Shown: piece by piece, positions 1 through 4,677 of the stretch | How the letters are laid out: each line of letters begins with the position of its first letter | How positions within the stretch are numbered: position 1 is the first letter of the stretch | Source: Euryarchaeota archaeon Ods04 | GTDB lineage: Archaea > Halobacteriota > Halobacteria > Halobacteriales > Halorutilaceae | Direction: 5' to 3' | Length of the DNA: 6,643 nucleotides | Assembly (NCBI GenBank): GCA_028751055.1 | Contig: JAQZDD010000058.1 | Span: forward strand, 1 to 6,643 | Program-made: the position numbers and the translations under genes | The notes under the pieces: generated by a model | Seen by the model: the letters and a program-made list of their open reading frames with translations, nothing else | Told to the model about the DNA's origin: nothing | Databases searched by the model: none

Positions 1-17
1 GAGTCCCCGTCTCGTGT

Positions 18-656
18 ATGAACACAGAAACGGACGACAGTAAAGGCGGCACGGAAGGCGAAGGTGACGTGCTCGTCGAGTGTCCCGCGTGCTCGTCGGA
101 GCCGCACGAGGTTCTGAAGGAGCGCGGAGGGCAGGCGACAGTACGGTGTCTCGCGTGCGACCATGTGCACAAGAGACGCGTGCGCGAACCCTCGACTGTC
201 GAACTCCGTGTCGTCGTATCGCAGGGACAGGAGTCCTTCTCGACGCGGACGACCGTACGCGAAGACGAGACTGTGCGTGTCGGCGACGAGTTCGTGCTTG
301 AGGCGGACGAAGGCATCTTCGGCGTCGAGGTCACGAGCATAGAGGTCAAGGACGAAAACGGGAGCGACAGCCGACGTGTCGACTCTGCGCGCGCAGACGA
401 AGCTTCGACCGTCTGGACACGTGTCGTCGACAACGTGACCGTGCCCGTGACGCTCCACACCGACGACGACACCGTCTCGCGCGGCATGACGGTTCCGGGA
501 GACTACGGCTTCGTAGTCGGGGAGCGTGAGACTGTAGACGGCGACGAGTTCGTCGTGACAGCGTTCGTCGACCGCAAGACGGGCGACCGTTTCCGTGTCG
601 AGGGCGACGACGTACAGGCGAAGAACGCCAAACGCGTATACGGCGAGGTGGTATGA
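18..656 (+). CDS. HVO_0476 family zinc-finger protein
   Basis: This 212-residue acidic protein opens with a low-complexity stretch and then a zinc ribbon made of two CPAC/CLAC-type knuckles (Cys22, Cys25, Cys44, Cys47), followed by His49 and His51. The rest is a beta-rich domain that includes ELRVVVSQGQESFS (about residues 62-75), WTRVVDNVTVPVTLH (about 132-146), VPGDYGFVVGE (about 159-169) and a C-terminal AKNAKRVYGE. That order and wording match the haloarchaeal HVO_0476 zinc-finger family as I remember it, at the usual length. The molecular role of the family is not known to me; nucleic-acid or protein binding through the ribbon is only a guess. It probably forms an operon with pcm, which starts 4 nt after its stop codon. 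The 17 bases before the ATG show no Shine-Dalgarno sequence, so the transcript may be leaderless, but the promoter lies outside the window. Confidence 0.9.
   Translation: MNTETDDSKGGTEGEGDVLVECPACSSEPHEVLKERGGQATVRCLACDHVHKRRVREPSTVELRVVVSQGQESFSTRTTVREDETVRVGDEFVLEADEGIFGVEVTSIEVKDENGSDSRRVDSARADEASTVWTRVVDNVTVPVTLHTDDDTVSRGMTVPGDYGFVVGERETVDGDEFVVTAFVDRKTGDRFRVEGDDVQAKNAKRVYGEVV
645..650 (+). promoter_or_regulatory. Shine-Dalgarno for pcm
   Basis: GAGGTG lies inside the last codons of the zinc-finger gene and ends 10 nt before the ATG at 661. It fits the anti-Shine-Dalgarno end of haloarchaeal 16S rRNA and supports starting pcm at 661 rather than at the in-frame ATG at 595, which is deep inside the upstream gene. 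It also implies translation from a shared transcript. Confidence 0.6.
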
Positions 657-660
657 CGAG

Positions 661-1323
661 ATGAGCTACGACGAAGACGGAGAAGGTGACGGAGCCGCAG
701 AAGACCGCATGAGGCTCGTCGACTCGCTCGTCGAACGCGGCTACATCGAGAGCGACGCCGTTGAGGAGGCGATGCGCGCCGTGCCGCGCGAGGAGTTCGT
801 TCCCGAGAGCGCGCGTGGACGTGCCTACCAAGACTCGCCCCTTTCGATAGGCGAGGGACAGACGATAAGCGCGCCCCACATGGTGGCGATGATAACCGAA
901 CGTCTCGACCTGCGCGCCGGAGACAGGGTGCTCGAAGTCGGCACGGGACGCGGTTATCATGCCGCGGTCGTCGCCGAGGTCGTCGGCGCGCGGAACGTCT
1001 ACACGGTCGAGTATCAGGAGAAGCTCGCACGCGAAGCGCGCGAAAACCTGCCCGACGGCGTGACGGTCGTCACGGGCGACGGCTCCAAAGGTCTGCCCGC
1101 GCACGCGCCGTACGACCGTATCTACCTTACCTGCGCCGCACCCGACGTGCCCGGCTTTCTCGACGAACAGTTACGCGACGGCGGACGCGCAGTCCTGCCT
1201 GTCCAGAGAGGCGGCGTACAGCATCTCACGACGGTCGACAAGAACGAGGAGGACGGCGAACTCGTAGTCGACGAGGGCGAGCCTGTACGTTTCGTGCGTC
1301 TCGTGGGTGACGAGGGGTTCTGA
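661..1323 (+). CDS. pcm: Protein-L-isoaspartate O-methyltransferase
   Basis: This 220-residue cytoplasmic protein-repair enzyme (EC 2.1.1.77) transfers a methyl group from S-adenosylmethionine to abnormal L-isoaspartyl residues in aged proteins, allowing return to normal aspartate. The N-terminal part carries VPREEFVP (41-48) and the substrate-side motif GEGQTISAPHMVA (64-76). The SAM-binding motif I is RVLEVGTGRGY (89-99), followed by the acidic-loop motif YTVEYQEKLA (114-123). Then come GDGSKGLPAHAPYDRIYLTCAA (139-160, split by the family as DG..G and APYD.I) and the family ending DEQLRDGGRAVLPV (168-181). All core motifs are present and the length is normal for an archaeal enzyme. The start at 661 gives a normal N-terminus, avoids a 62-nt overlap and has a Shine-Dalgarno sequence. 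It follows the zinc-finger gene by 4 nt, a pairing I recall from other haloarchaea. Confidence 0.96.
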   Translation: MSYDEDGEGDGAAEDRMRLVDSLVERGYIESDAVEEAMRAVPREEFVPESARGRAYQDSPLSIGEGQTISAPHMVAMITERLDLRAGDRVLEVGTGRGYHAAVVAEVVGARNVYTVEYQEKLAREARENLPDGVTVVTGDGSKGLPAHAPYDRIYLTCAAPDVPGFLDEQLRDGGRAVLPVQRGGVQHLTTVDKNEEDGELVVDEGEPVRFVRLVGDEGF

Positions 1324-1330
1324 AACCAGA

Positions 1331-1340
1331 AAATATTTTA
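1331..1340 (+). promoter_or_regulatory. TATA-like core promoter of the regulator gene
   Basis: AAATATTTTA sits in the short AT-rich gap after pcm. Its centre is about 29 nt before the ATG at 1365, and no Shine-Dalgarno sequence precedes that ATG. This is the spacing expected when an archaeal transcript starts at or next to the A of the start codon, so the regulator is probably expressed from its own leaderless mRNA rather than by read-through from pcm. Confidence 0.6.
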
Positions 1341-1364
1341 GATGTTCTAAGTGATTAGCCAAAG

Positions 1365-2087
1365 ATGGGCGACCTGATAGCCCTGTGCCGGCGGTATGAG
1401 TACATGGACGCCGTCAACCCGGAGACGAAGGACAGGCACGAGGTTGCAGGCTCTCTCGACAAGTCGCTGTCGACGGTGCGCAAGCATCTGAACGAACTCG
1501 AAAATCAGGGTATAGTAGAGAAGACCGGAGACGAATACAGACTCACAAGGTTCGGCGAAGCGGTACGCGGGAAGCTGAGAGACGCAAAAAGAACTCATGA
1601 AGCGAAGGAAGTAGCTGAAGCCCTCGACGCCCCTTCCGACGTTCTCGCACGTGCAAGGTTCTTTCTATCACAGAGACACGTACCGACCGAGCCGCTCGAA
1701 GAGTTTACCCGACATGTCTTAGAGGCTGAGGGGATGCGCGGTCTCGTACCCGTACTGTTCCCTCGCTACCTAGGATTCCACCACGAACAGATACTCGGCG
1801 GCATGGACGCAGAGTTCGTCGTGGAACGCGACATCTTCGAGTATCTGCGCGAGAACCACGGCGAAATCCTGAGAGAGTCTTTCGAACACGGTACTCGACT
1901 CTACGTCACCGATGATGAACTGTCTCACGGAGTGGCACTTCTCGACGAAACGCGCGTCGGCGTTCTGGTTTACGACGACGGAGGGAACGTTCTGGGATAC
2001 GCGTCGTTCGCGTCGTCCCGCGCGCGGAAGCACTACGAGAGCGTTTACGAGGAGCGTAGATGGCGTGCTGAAAGAGTCGAACTGTAA
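1365..2087 (+). CDS. Winged-helix transcriptional regulator with FilR1-like domain
   Basis: This 240-residue predicted DNA-binding regulator has an N-terminal winged helix (about residues 1-70). The likely recognition helix is SLSTVRKHLNELENQG (34-49), followed by the wing IVEKTGDEYRLTRFGEAV (50-67). After a linker, residues about 95-235 resemble the FilR1/methanogenesis-regulator middle domain (formerly DUF1724) found in many haloarchaeal HTH proteins: FPRYLGFHHEQIL (132-144), a run ending in GTRLYVTDDELSHGVALLDE (176-195), VGVLVYDDGGNVLGY (198-212) and a C-terminal A(R)KHYESVYEERRWRAE. Such proteins often sense a small ligand, but nothing here identifies it. The HTH half is well supported and the FilR1 assignment is from recognition of pattern only. 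Palindromes that could be its operators lie just downstream, before the protease promoter. Base composition is intermediate between pcm and the island. Confidence 0.85.
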   Translation: MGDLIALCRRYEYMDAVNPETKDRHEVAGSLDKSLSTVRKHLNELENQGIVEKTGDEYRLTRFGEAVRGKLRDAKRTHEAKEVAEALDAPSDVLARARFFLSQRHVPTEPLEEFTRHVLEAEGMRGLVPVLFPRYLGFHHEQILGGMDAEFVVERDIFEYLRENHGEILRESFEHGTRLYVTDDELSHGVALLDETRVGVLVYDDGGNVLGYASFASSRARKHYESVYEERRWRAERVEL

Positions 2088-2091
2088 CTTT

Positions 2092-2111
2092 TACGCCAAA
2101 GTTTTGGCGTA
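2092..2111 (+). repeat. Palindrome 1 (9-bp arms, 2-nt centre)
   Basis: The arms TACGCCAAA (2092-2100) and TTTGGCGTA (2103-2111) are perfect reverse complements around GT. It begins 4 nt after the regulator stop codon. No T-tract follows, so it is not a typical archaeal terminator. It could be a dimer-binding operator or a 3' stem-loop of the regulator mRNA. Confidence 0.75.
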
Positions 2112-2119
2112 CAAACTGT

Positions 2120-2141
2120 TTTCGGCAAAGGTTTGCCGAAA
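2120..2141 (+). repeat. Palindrome 2 (10-bp arms, 2-nt centre)
   Basis: The arms TTTCGGCAAA (2120-2129) and TTTGCCGAAA (2132-2141) are perfect reverse complements around GG. The design matches palindrome 1, with inner AAA..TTT, GC-rich outer part and 2-nt centre, but the GC core differs. Centres are 29 bp apart. A third left arm, TTTCGGCA, recurs at 2150-2157, exactly 30 nt after the start of this one, without a right arm. It lies 25 bp upstream of the protease TATA box, a place suited to an activator site. Confidence 0.75.
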
Positions 2142-2166
2142 CGGGGGTGTTTCGGCACGTCCGTGG

Positions 2167-2172
2167 ATATAA
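2167..2172 (+). promoter_or_regulatory. TATA box of the protease gene
   Basis: ATATAA is centred about 29 nt before the ATG at 2199, which predicts a leaderless transcript starting there. The alternative in-frame ATG at 2184 is only 12 nt beyond this box and would fall upstream of the predicted transcription start, so the box helps decide the start codon. Confidence 0.6.
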
Positions 2173-2198
2173 GTTGTTCGAATATGAGGTTGTGTTGT

Positions 2199-3506
2199 AT
2201 GGCACGCGATAAGACACGTGACCTACGGAAGATGGGACGTAGAAACTTCGTAAAGACGCTGTCGGCGATGGGTGTTTCAGGAGCCGCGCTGAAGTACATG
2301 ACGAAGGACGCGCTGGCGAAGTATACAGACGATCCGAAAGACGAGATTCCTCGTCTTGAGAGACTGGAAACGCCCAAAGAGGAGATGTGTGAGAGAGGGG
2401 TATCCGGAACCGAGTACATAGAGGCGAATATCGAAAGGAAGCCTGTTTATTACACGATACCTCGTGATAAATGGGTAACTATTGAAACAGCGTACGATGC
2501 GGCGAGTAGACTTTCAGAAAGGTTGAAAAGACGAAAGGCATTCGGAGGTGGTTCAATAACCGTGGGCGTGACCACTACGACTAGCGGGCATAAGCGGAGA
2601 AAAAGTGTCAGAGTCACACATTCTACCGTAAAAAGAAAAGGTTACGAACAAGACGATGAAGGGGGAGAAGTGAGGATTACGTATGAGGAAGATGCGCCTG
2701 AGATTGAATACGACGAATTAGTTGATATGCTACCGGGGTCGATTGATGGTTCGGTGGGGTCGGGGGAGTACGAAGAGACTGTTGAGGATATTCCAGTGAT
2801 TCATAGAAAAATTGTGGAAGAGGAACAAAGCAGCTTTACTGACGAATACCGTCCTGTAGTTGGAGGGTGTCAGTTCAGACCTAATCGATATTTGCCACCT
2901 ATAGGTACTCTTGGGACACCAGCCATCGACTATGAAAGAGGGGAACCGGTTATGGTAACCGCAGCACATGTTGTTGATGATGACTTGGGAGATCTTATGT
3001 ACCAACCGGGTGGAATAGGTGCGGGTATTGGATACCAAGATAGGACTGCATACAATCCTCCAGATACAGGCGATGATATATTCTACGATGTGGCCACTAT
3101 AGATTTAACCGAGGTTGATACTCCGGTGAGTGCAGAATGGCATTTAGCAGATTATGGGGGAGGTAAGTACGGTGATATAGATGGGACAATATGTGAGGAT
3201 GCGCTAAAGGATAAATATGAAGGGAACACCAATGAAGACTTATGGCATCAGGGCAGAACTACCGGGAGAAAATCCGGATACGTGGATGAAATAGTTCCGA
3301 GCGATCACTCCGGCGGTCTTGGAGTTGTTGAGGCAGATGGTTTTGATACTGATGACGGCGACTCGGGGGGACCGTACTGGGTCACCTCGGAGGATGATAT
3401 CTATATAGCGGGCATACATGCTCGTAGTCGCCCACGCGGTAATATGATGTGGGATGTGGAACAGTTTTGGGATATCGAAGTATTAAATCTATACCCCGAC
3501 TGTTAA
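2199..3506 (+). CDS. Tat-exported trypsin-like serine protease
   Basis: This 435-residue protein is probably a secreted endopeptidase of the chymotrypsin/trypsin fold. The N-terminus has a twin-arginine motif, GRRNFVK (13-19), a short hydrophobic part to about residue 31 and a possible cleavage after ALA (38-40). The h-region is weak and contains Lys and Tyr, so export is likely but not certain. Residues about 45-215 form a charged pro-region or unknown domain. The catalytic triad is complete: VTAAHVV with His257, YDVATIDL with Asp297, and DGDSGGPYW with Ser389. Four cysteines (64, 224, 332 and the last residue, 435) are many for a haloarchaeal protein and could form disulfides. The N-terminal style recalls other haloarchaeal secreted proteases of this type. 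From about position 2400 the DNA is clearly less GC-rich than the flanks. The substrate is unknown. A small lipoprotein gene follows after 10 nt. Confidence 0.87.
   Translation: MARDKTRDLRKMGRRNFVKTLSAMGVSGAALKYMTKDALAKYTDDPKDEIPRLERLETPKEEMCERGVSGTEYIEANIERKPVYYTIPRDKWVTIETAYDAASRLSERLKRRKAFGGGSITVGVTTTTSGHKRRKSVRVTHSTVKRKGYEQDDEGGEVRITYEEDAPEIEYDELVDMLPGSIDGSVGSGEYEETVEDIPVIHRKIVEEEQSSFTDEYRPVVGGCQFRPNRYLPPIGTLGTPAIDYERGEPVMVTAAHVVDDDLGDLMYQPGGIGAGIGYQDRTAYNPPDTGDDIFYDVATIDLTEVDTPVSAEWHLADYGGGKYGDIDGTICEDALKDKYEGNTNEDLWHQGRTTGRKSGYVDEIVPSDHSGGLGVVEADGFDTDDGDSGGPYWVTSEDDIYIAGIHARSRPRGNMMWDVEQFWDIEVLNLYPDC
3481..3493 (+). promoter_or_regulatory. Candidate internal TATA element for lipoprotein 1
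   Basis: The AT-rich stretch TATTAAATCTATA lies inside the last protease codons, with its centre about 30 nt before the lipoprotein ATG. No Shine-Dalgarno sequence precedes that ATG, so a leaderless transcript from here is plausible. The same stretch, at the same distance, precedes lipoprotein 2. Confidence 0.4.
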
Positions 3507-3516
3507 TTGAGTAACC

Positions 3517-3921
3517 ATGAAGAGACGTTATATACTATACGTACTTTGTCTATCCCTCTTAACCGGCTGTATATTCAATGAGGGAAAATTAGGAAAGGTA
3601 GATTTACTTGTTGCGTGGGAGGTGGAGCCGGAAGAGAATGCGGAGGTGATAGCACCGGACGACGAGAGGATAGCCGACATAGAACCGATACAACGCCTCC
3701 TGCAGAGGGTCAGAGAGGAAGAGCCTATGGATGGATTTTCCGATTATGCCGTCTCTATACGAGATTACGACGATGAGGATAGAGCAGAGGCTCTGTTCGC
3801 AGAAGCCGCTGAAGTGCTTGATGAATTACCGCAGTACAGCCATCCGGAAGCGGATATGGACGGGAGCTACATACGCACCAACGACACGGTGGCTCTCATA
3901 ACCTACGAAGCCGAAGAATAG
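3517..3921 (+). CDS. Small acidic lipoprotein, family not recognised (copy 1)
   Basis: This is a 134-residue protein with a lipoprotein signal: basic start MKRR, an RRxPhiPhi pattern at residues 3-7 (R-R-Y-I-L) compatible with the Tat route, a hydrophobic stretch, and lipobox LTGC with the lipidated Cys18. The mature protein would be anchored on the outer face of the membrane and is highly acidic, as usual for haloarchaeal surface proteins. Conserved with copy 2 are WxVEPEExAEVI (34-45), DDERIADIEPIQRLLQ (48-63), VREEEP (65-70), LPQYSHPEA (104-112) and GSYIRT (116-121). I know no function for this family. The gene follows the protease stop codon by 10 nt, so it may be co-transcribed with it, use its own internal promoter, or both. 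A partner, anchor or inhibitor role toward the protease is speculation based on neighbourhood only. Confidence 0.8.
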   Translation: MKRRYILYVLCLSLLTGCIFNEGKLGKVDLLVAWEVEPEENAEVIAPDDERIADIEPIQRLLQRVREEEPMDGFSDYAVSIRDYDDEDRAEALFAEAAEVLDELPQYSHPEADMDGSYIRTNDTVALITYEAEE

Positions 3922-3929
3922 ATTGAGCT

Positions 3930-4019
3930 ATGAGATGGGGTAGTCCACGCGGTAATATGATGTGGGACGTGGAACAGATGTGGAATATCGAAGTATTAAA
4001 TCTATATCCTGACTGTTAG
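3930..4019 (+). pseudogene. Remnant of a second protease gene (C-terminal tail only)
   Basis: From GSPRGNMMWDVEQ onward this reads as the last 26 codons of the serine protease, ending in the same LYPDC and a stop codon (TAG here, TAA in the intact gene). Relative to the intact gene there is one in-frame codon deletion, F to M and D to N replacements, and three silent changes (GAT/GAC, TAC/TAT, CCC/CCT). The catalytic region is absent. An ATG at 3930 happens to open the frame, giving a 29-residue reading frame that starts MRWGS, so translation as a microprotein cannot be ruled out. More likely it is the stump of a deleted protease copy, kept because it holds the promoter and spacer of the next lipoprotein gene. 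Confidence 0.75.
3994..4007 (+). promoter_or_regulatory. Candidate TATA element for lipoprotein 2
   Basis: TATTAAATCTATAT starts 36 nt before the ATG at 4030, exactly as its counterpart does before lipoprotein 1. Here it cannot serve an intact protease, since only the tail remains, yet it is preserved. No Shine-Dalgarno sequence is present before the ATG. Confidence 0.45.
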
Positions 4020-4029
4020 CCAATTTACC

Positions 4030-4500
4030 ATGAAGAGACGTAAGTTTCTACCGGTTCTCGCTCTACCGTTCCTTAGCGGATGTTTTGGGGAGGCTTACAG
4101 AAGAGTCTACCACCCACCCGGCACGCGGGTTATCTCTCTCCATGCGTGGAAAGTGGAGCCTGAAGAGGATGCGGAGGTGATAGAGTCGGACGACGAAAGG
4201 ATAGCCGATATAGAGCCGATACAACGCTTACTGCAGAAGGTGAGAGAAGAAGAACCTGAGGAGGACCGTTCGGATTATTATCTCTCTAGGAGAGACTACA
4301 TTCACGAGGAAGAGCTCGGGATTGAGGAGCTAGCCGACATACTCCGAGACAACGAAGACCGAGCCGCGGCTCGGTTCGCGGAAGCCGCTGACGCACTTAA
4401 CGAGCTACCGCAGTACAGCCATCCTGAGGCGGAGAGGGAAGGAAGCTACATACGCACCGACGACACGGTGGTTCTCGTAGCATCCCTGTCCGAAGGATAG
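4030..4500 (+). CDS. Small acidic lipoprotein, family not recognised (copy 2)
   Basis: This 156-residue protein is a clear paralogue of the lipoprotein encoded at 3517-3921. The signal is a textbook haloarchaeal Tat lipoprotein leader: MKRRKFL with adjacent arginines, a hydrophobic core PVLALPFL, and lipobox LSGC with Cys18. The mature part shares WKVEPEEDAEVI (40-51), DDERIADIEPIQRLLQ (54-69), VREEEP (71-76), LPQYSHPEA (126-134) and GSYIRTDDTV (138-147). It is longer by 6 residues right after the lipidated cysteine and by 16 residues after RDY (88-90), where the acidic segment HEEELGIEELADILRD (92-107) is found. Function is unknown. Divergence from copy 1 is much greater than that of the protease tails upstream, which hints at different selection or at recombination between diverged cassettes. 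Confidence 0.8.
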   Translation: MKRRKFLPVLALPFLSGCFGEAYRRVYHPPGTRVISLHAWKVEPEEDAEVIESDDERIADIEPIQRLLQKVREEEPEEDRSDYYLSRRDYIHEEELGIEELADILRDNEDRAAARFAEAADALNELPQYSHPEAEREGSYIRTDDTVVLVASLSEG

Positions 4501-4530
4501 ACACGAGAAAATATGAGACGAGACAACCTC

Positions 4531-4621
4531 ATGAAACGGCGTGACGCCGTTCTTCGCCCACCGCCGCGGATCATACTACTTCGGATACGACGGAGAGACG
4601 TACGAGGTTCGGAGTCTGTAA
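4531..4621 (+). pseudogene. Probable wreck of a third lipoprotein gene
   Basis: An ATG at 4531 opens with MKRRD, like the two intact lipoproteins. In another frame the downstream bases, ending at the TAA at 4619-4621, read AHRRGSYYFGYDGETYEV and then RSL. This resembles the GSYIRTxDTV ending of the lipoprotein family, with G-S-Y and the Asp five residues later aligned. A start and an end with the middle missing and the frame broken is what a large internal deletion would leave. The match is short, so the assignment is tentative; it could instead be the end of another haloarchaeal gene. No intact protein is predicted here. Confidence 0.4.
4535..4551 (+). repeat. Perfect palindrome (8-bp arms, 1-nt centre)
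   Basis: AACGGCGT and ACGCCGTT are exact reverse complements around a single G. It spans the start of the presumed third lipoprotein remnant, 34 nt after the stop codon of lipoprotein 2. No T-tract follows on the plus strand. It may be a hairpin at the island end, an operator, or a chance product of a deletion junction. Confidence 0.55.
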
Positions 4622-4648
4622 GAGAGTGAGATGATAGGACGCGGGCAG

Positions 4649-4658
4649 AAAAAAGAAA
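4649..4658 (-). terminator. T-tract terminator of the DUF460 gene
   Basis: On the minus strand the sequence reads TTTCTTTTTT about 20 nt after the stop codon at 4678. Archaeal RNA polymerase often terminates at such U-rich stretches without a stem, and I see no convincing hairpin before it. Confidence 0.5.
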
Positions 4659-4677
4659 CAGCGGACTGCACTGACGC

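Larger units (their letters stand above)
3424..4500 (+). repeat. Tandem duplication of protease tail plus lipoprotein gene
   Basis: Unit 1 runs from about 3424 to 3921 and unit 2 from about 3940 to 4500. Each holds the last 27 or so codons of the protease followed by a lipoprotein gene. The two lipoprotein start codons are 513 nt apart. The tail segments are nearly identical, differing by one in-frame 3-nt gap and a few substitutions. The 10-nt spacer between protease stop codon and lipoprotein ATG keeps its length though its sequence has changed. The lipoprotein genes are more diverged and differ in length by 22 codons. Confidence 0.9.

Noticed and set aside
595..660. Upstream in-frame ATG for pcm, adding 22 residues
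   Set aside because: It would overlap the zinc-finger gene by 62 nt, adds an Arg-rich extension not seen in the family, and lacks a Shine-Dalgarno sequence, whereas 661 has one.
653..664. ATGA overlap at the zinc-finger stop codon as a coupled start
   Set aside because: The ATG at 653 is not in the pcm frame and meets a stop codon after three codons.
346..1104. Open frame of 252 codons on the minus strand opposite the zinc-finger gene and pcm
   Set aside because: Both opposing genes are recognisable families; the antisense product is Arg-rich low-complexity sequence typical of a shadow frame.
2092..2141. Palindromes read as intrinsic terminators of the regulator gene
   Set aside because: No T-tract follows either stem on the plus strand, and their matched design and position before a promoter suit a regulatory role better. 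A secondary mRNA 3'-end role is not excluded.
2133..2198. Earlier starts for the protease (TTG at 2133, ATG at 2184)
   Set aside because: The TTG lies inside palindrome 2, and both lie upstream of the transcription start predicted from the TATA box at 2167-2172. The ATG at 2199 also places the twin arginines near the N-terminus as expected.
3424..4500. Tandem repeat as a mobile element or CRISPR-like array
   Set aside because: There is no transposase, no terminal inverted repeats and no short regularly spaced repeats; the repeated unit is coding sequence, explained by gene duplication.
4513..4629. Short plus-strand frame of 38 codons starting at 4513
   Set aside because: The product is Arg/Pro-rich without similarity to anything recognisable, and the other frame over the same bases gives the lipoprotein-like ending.
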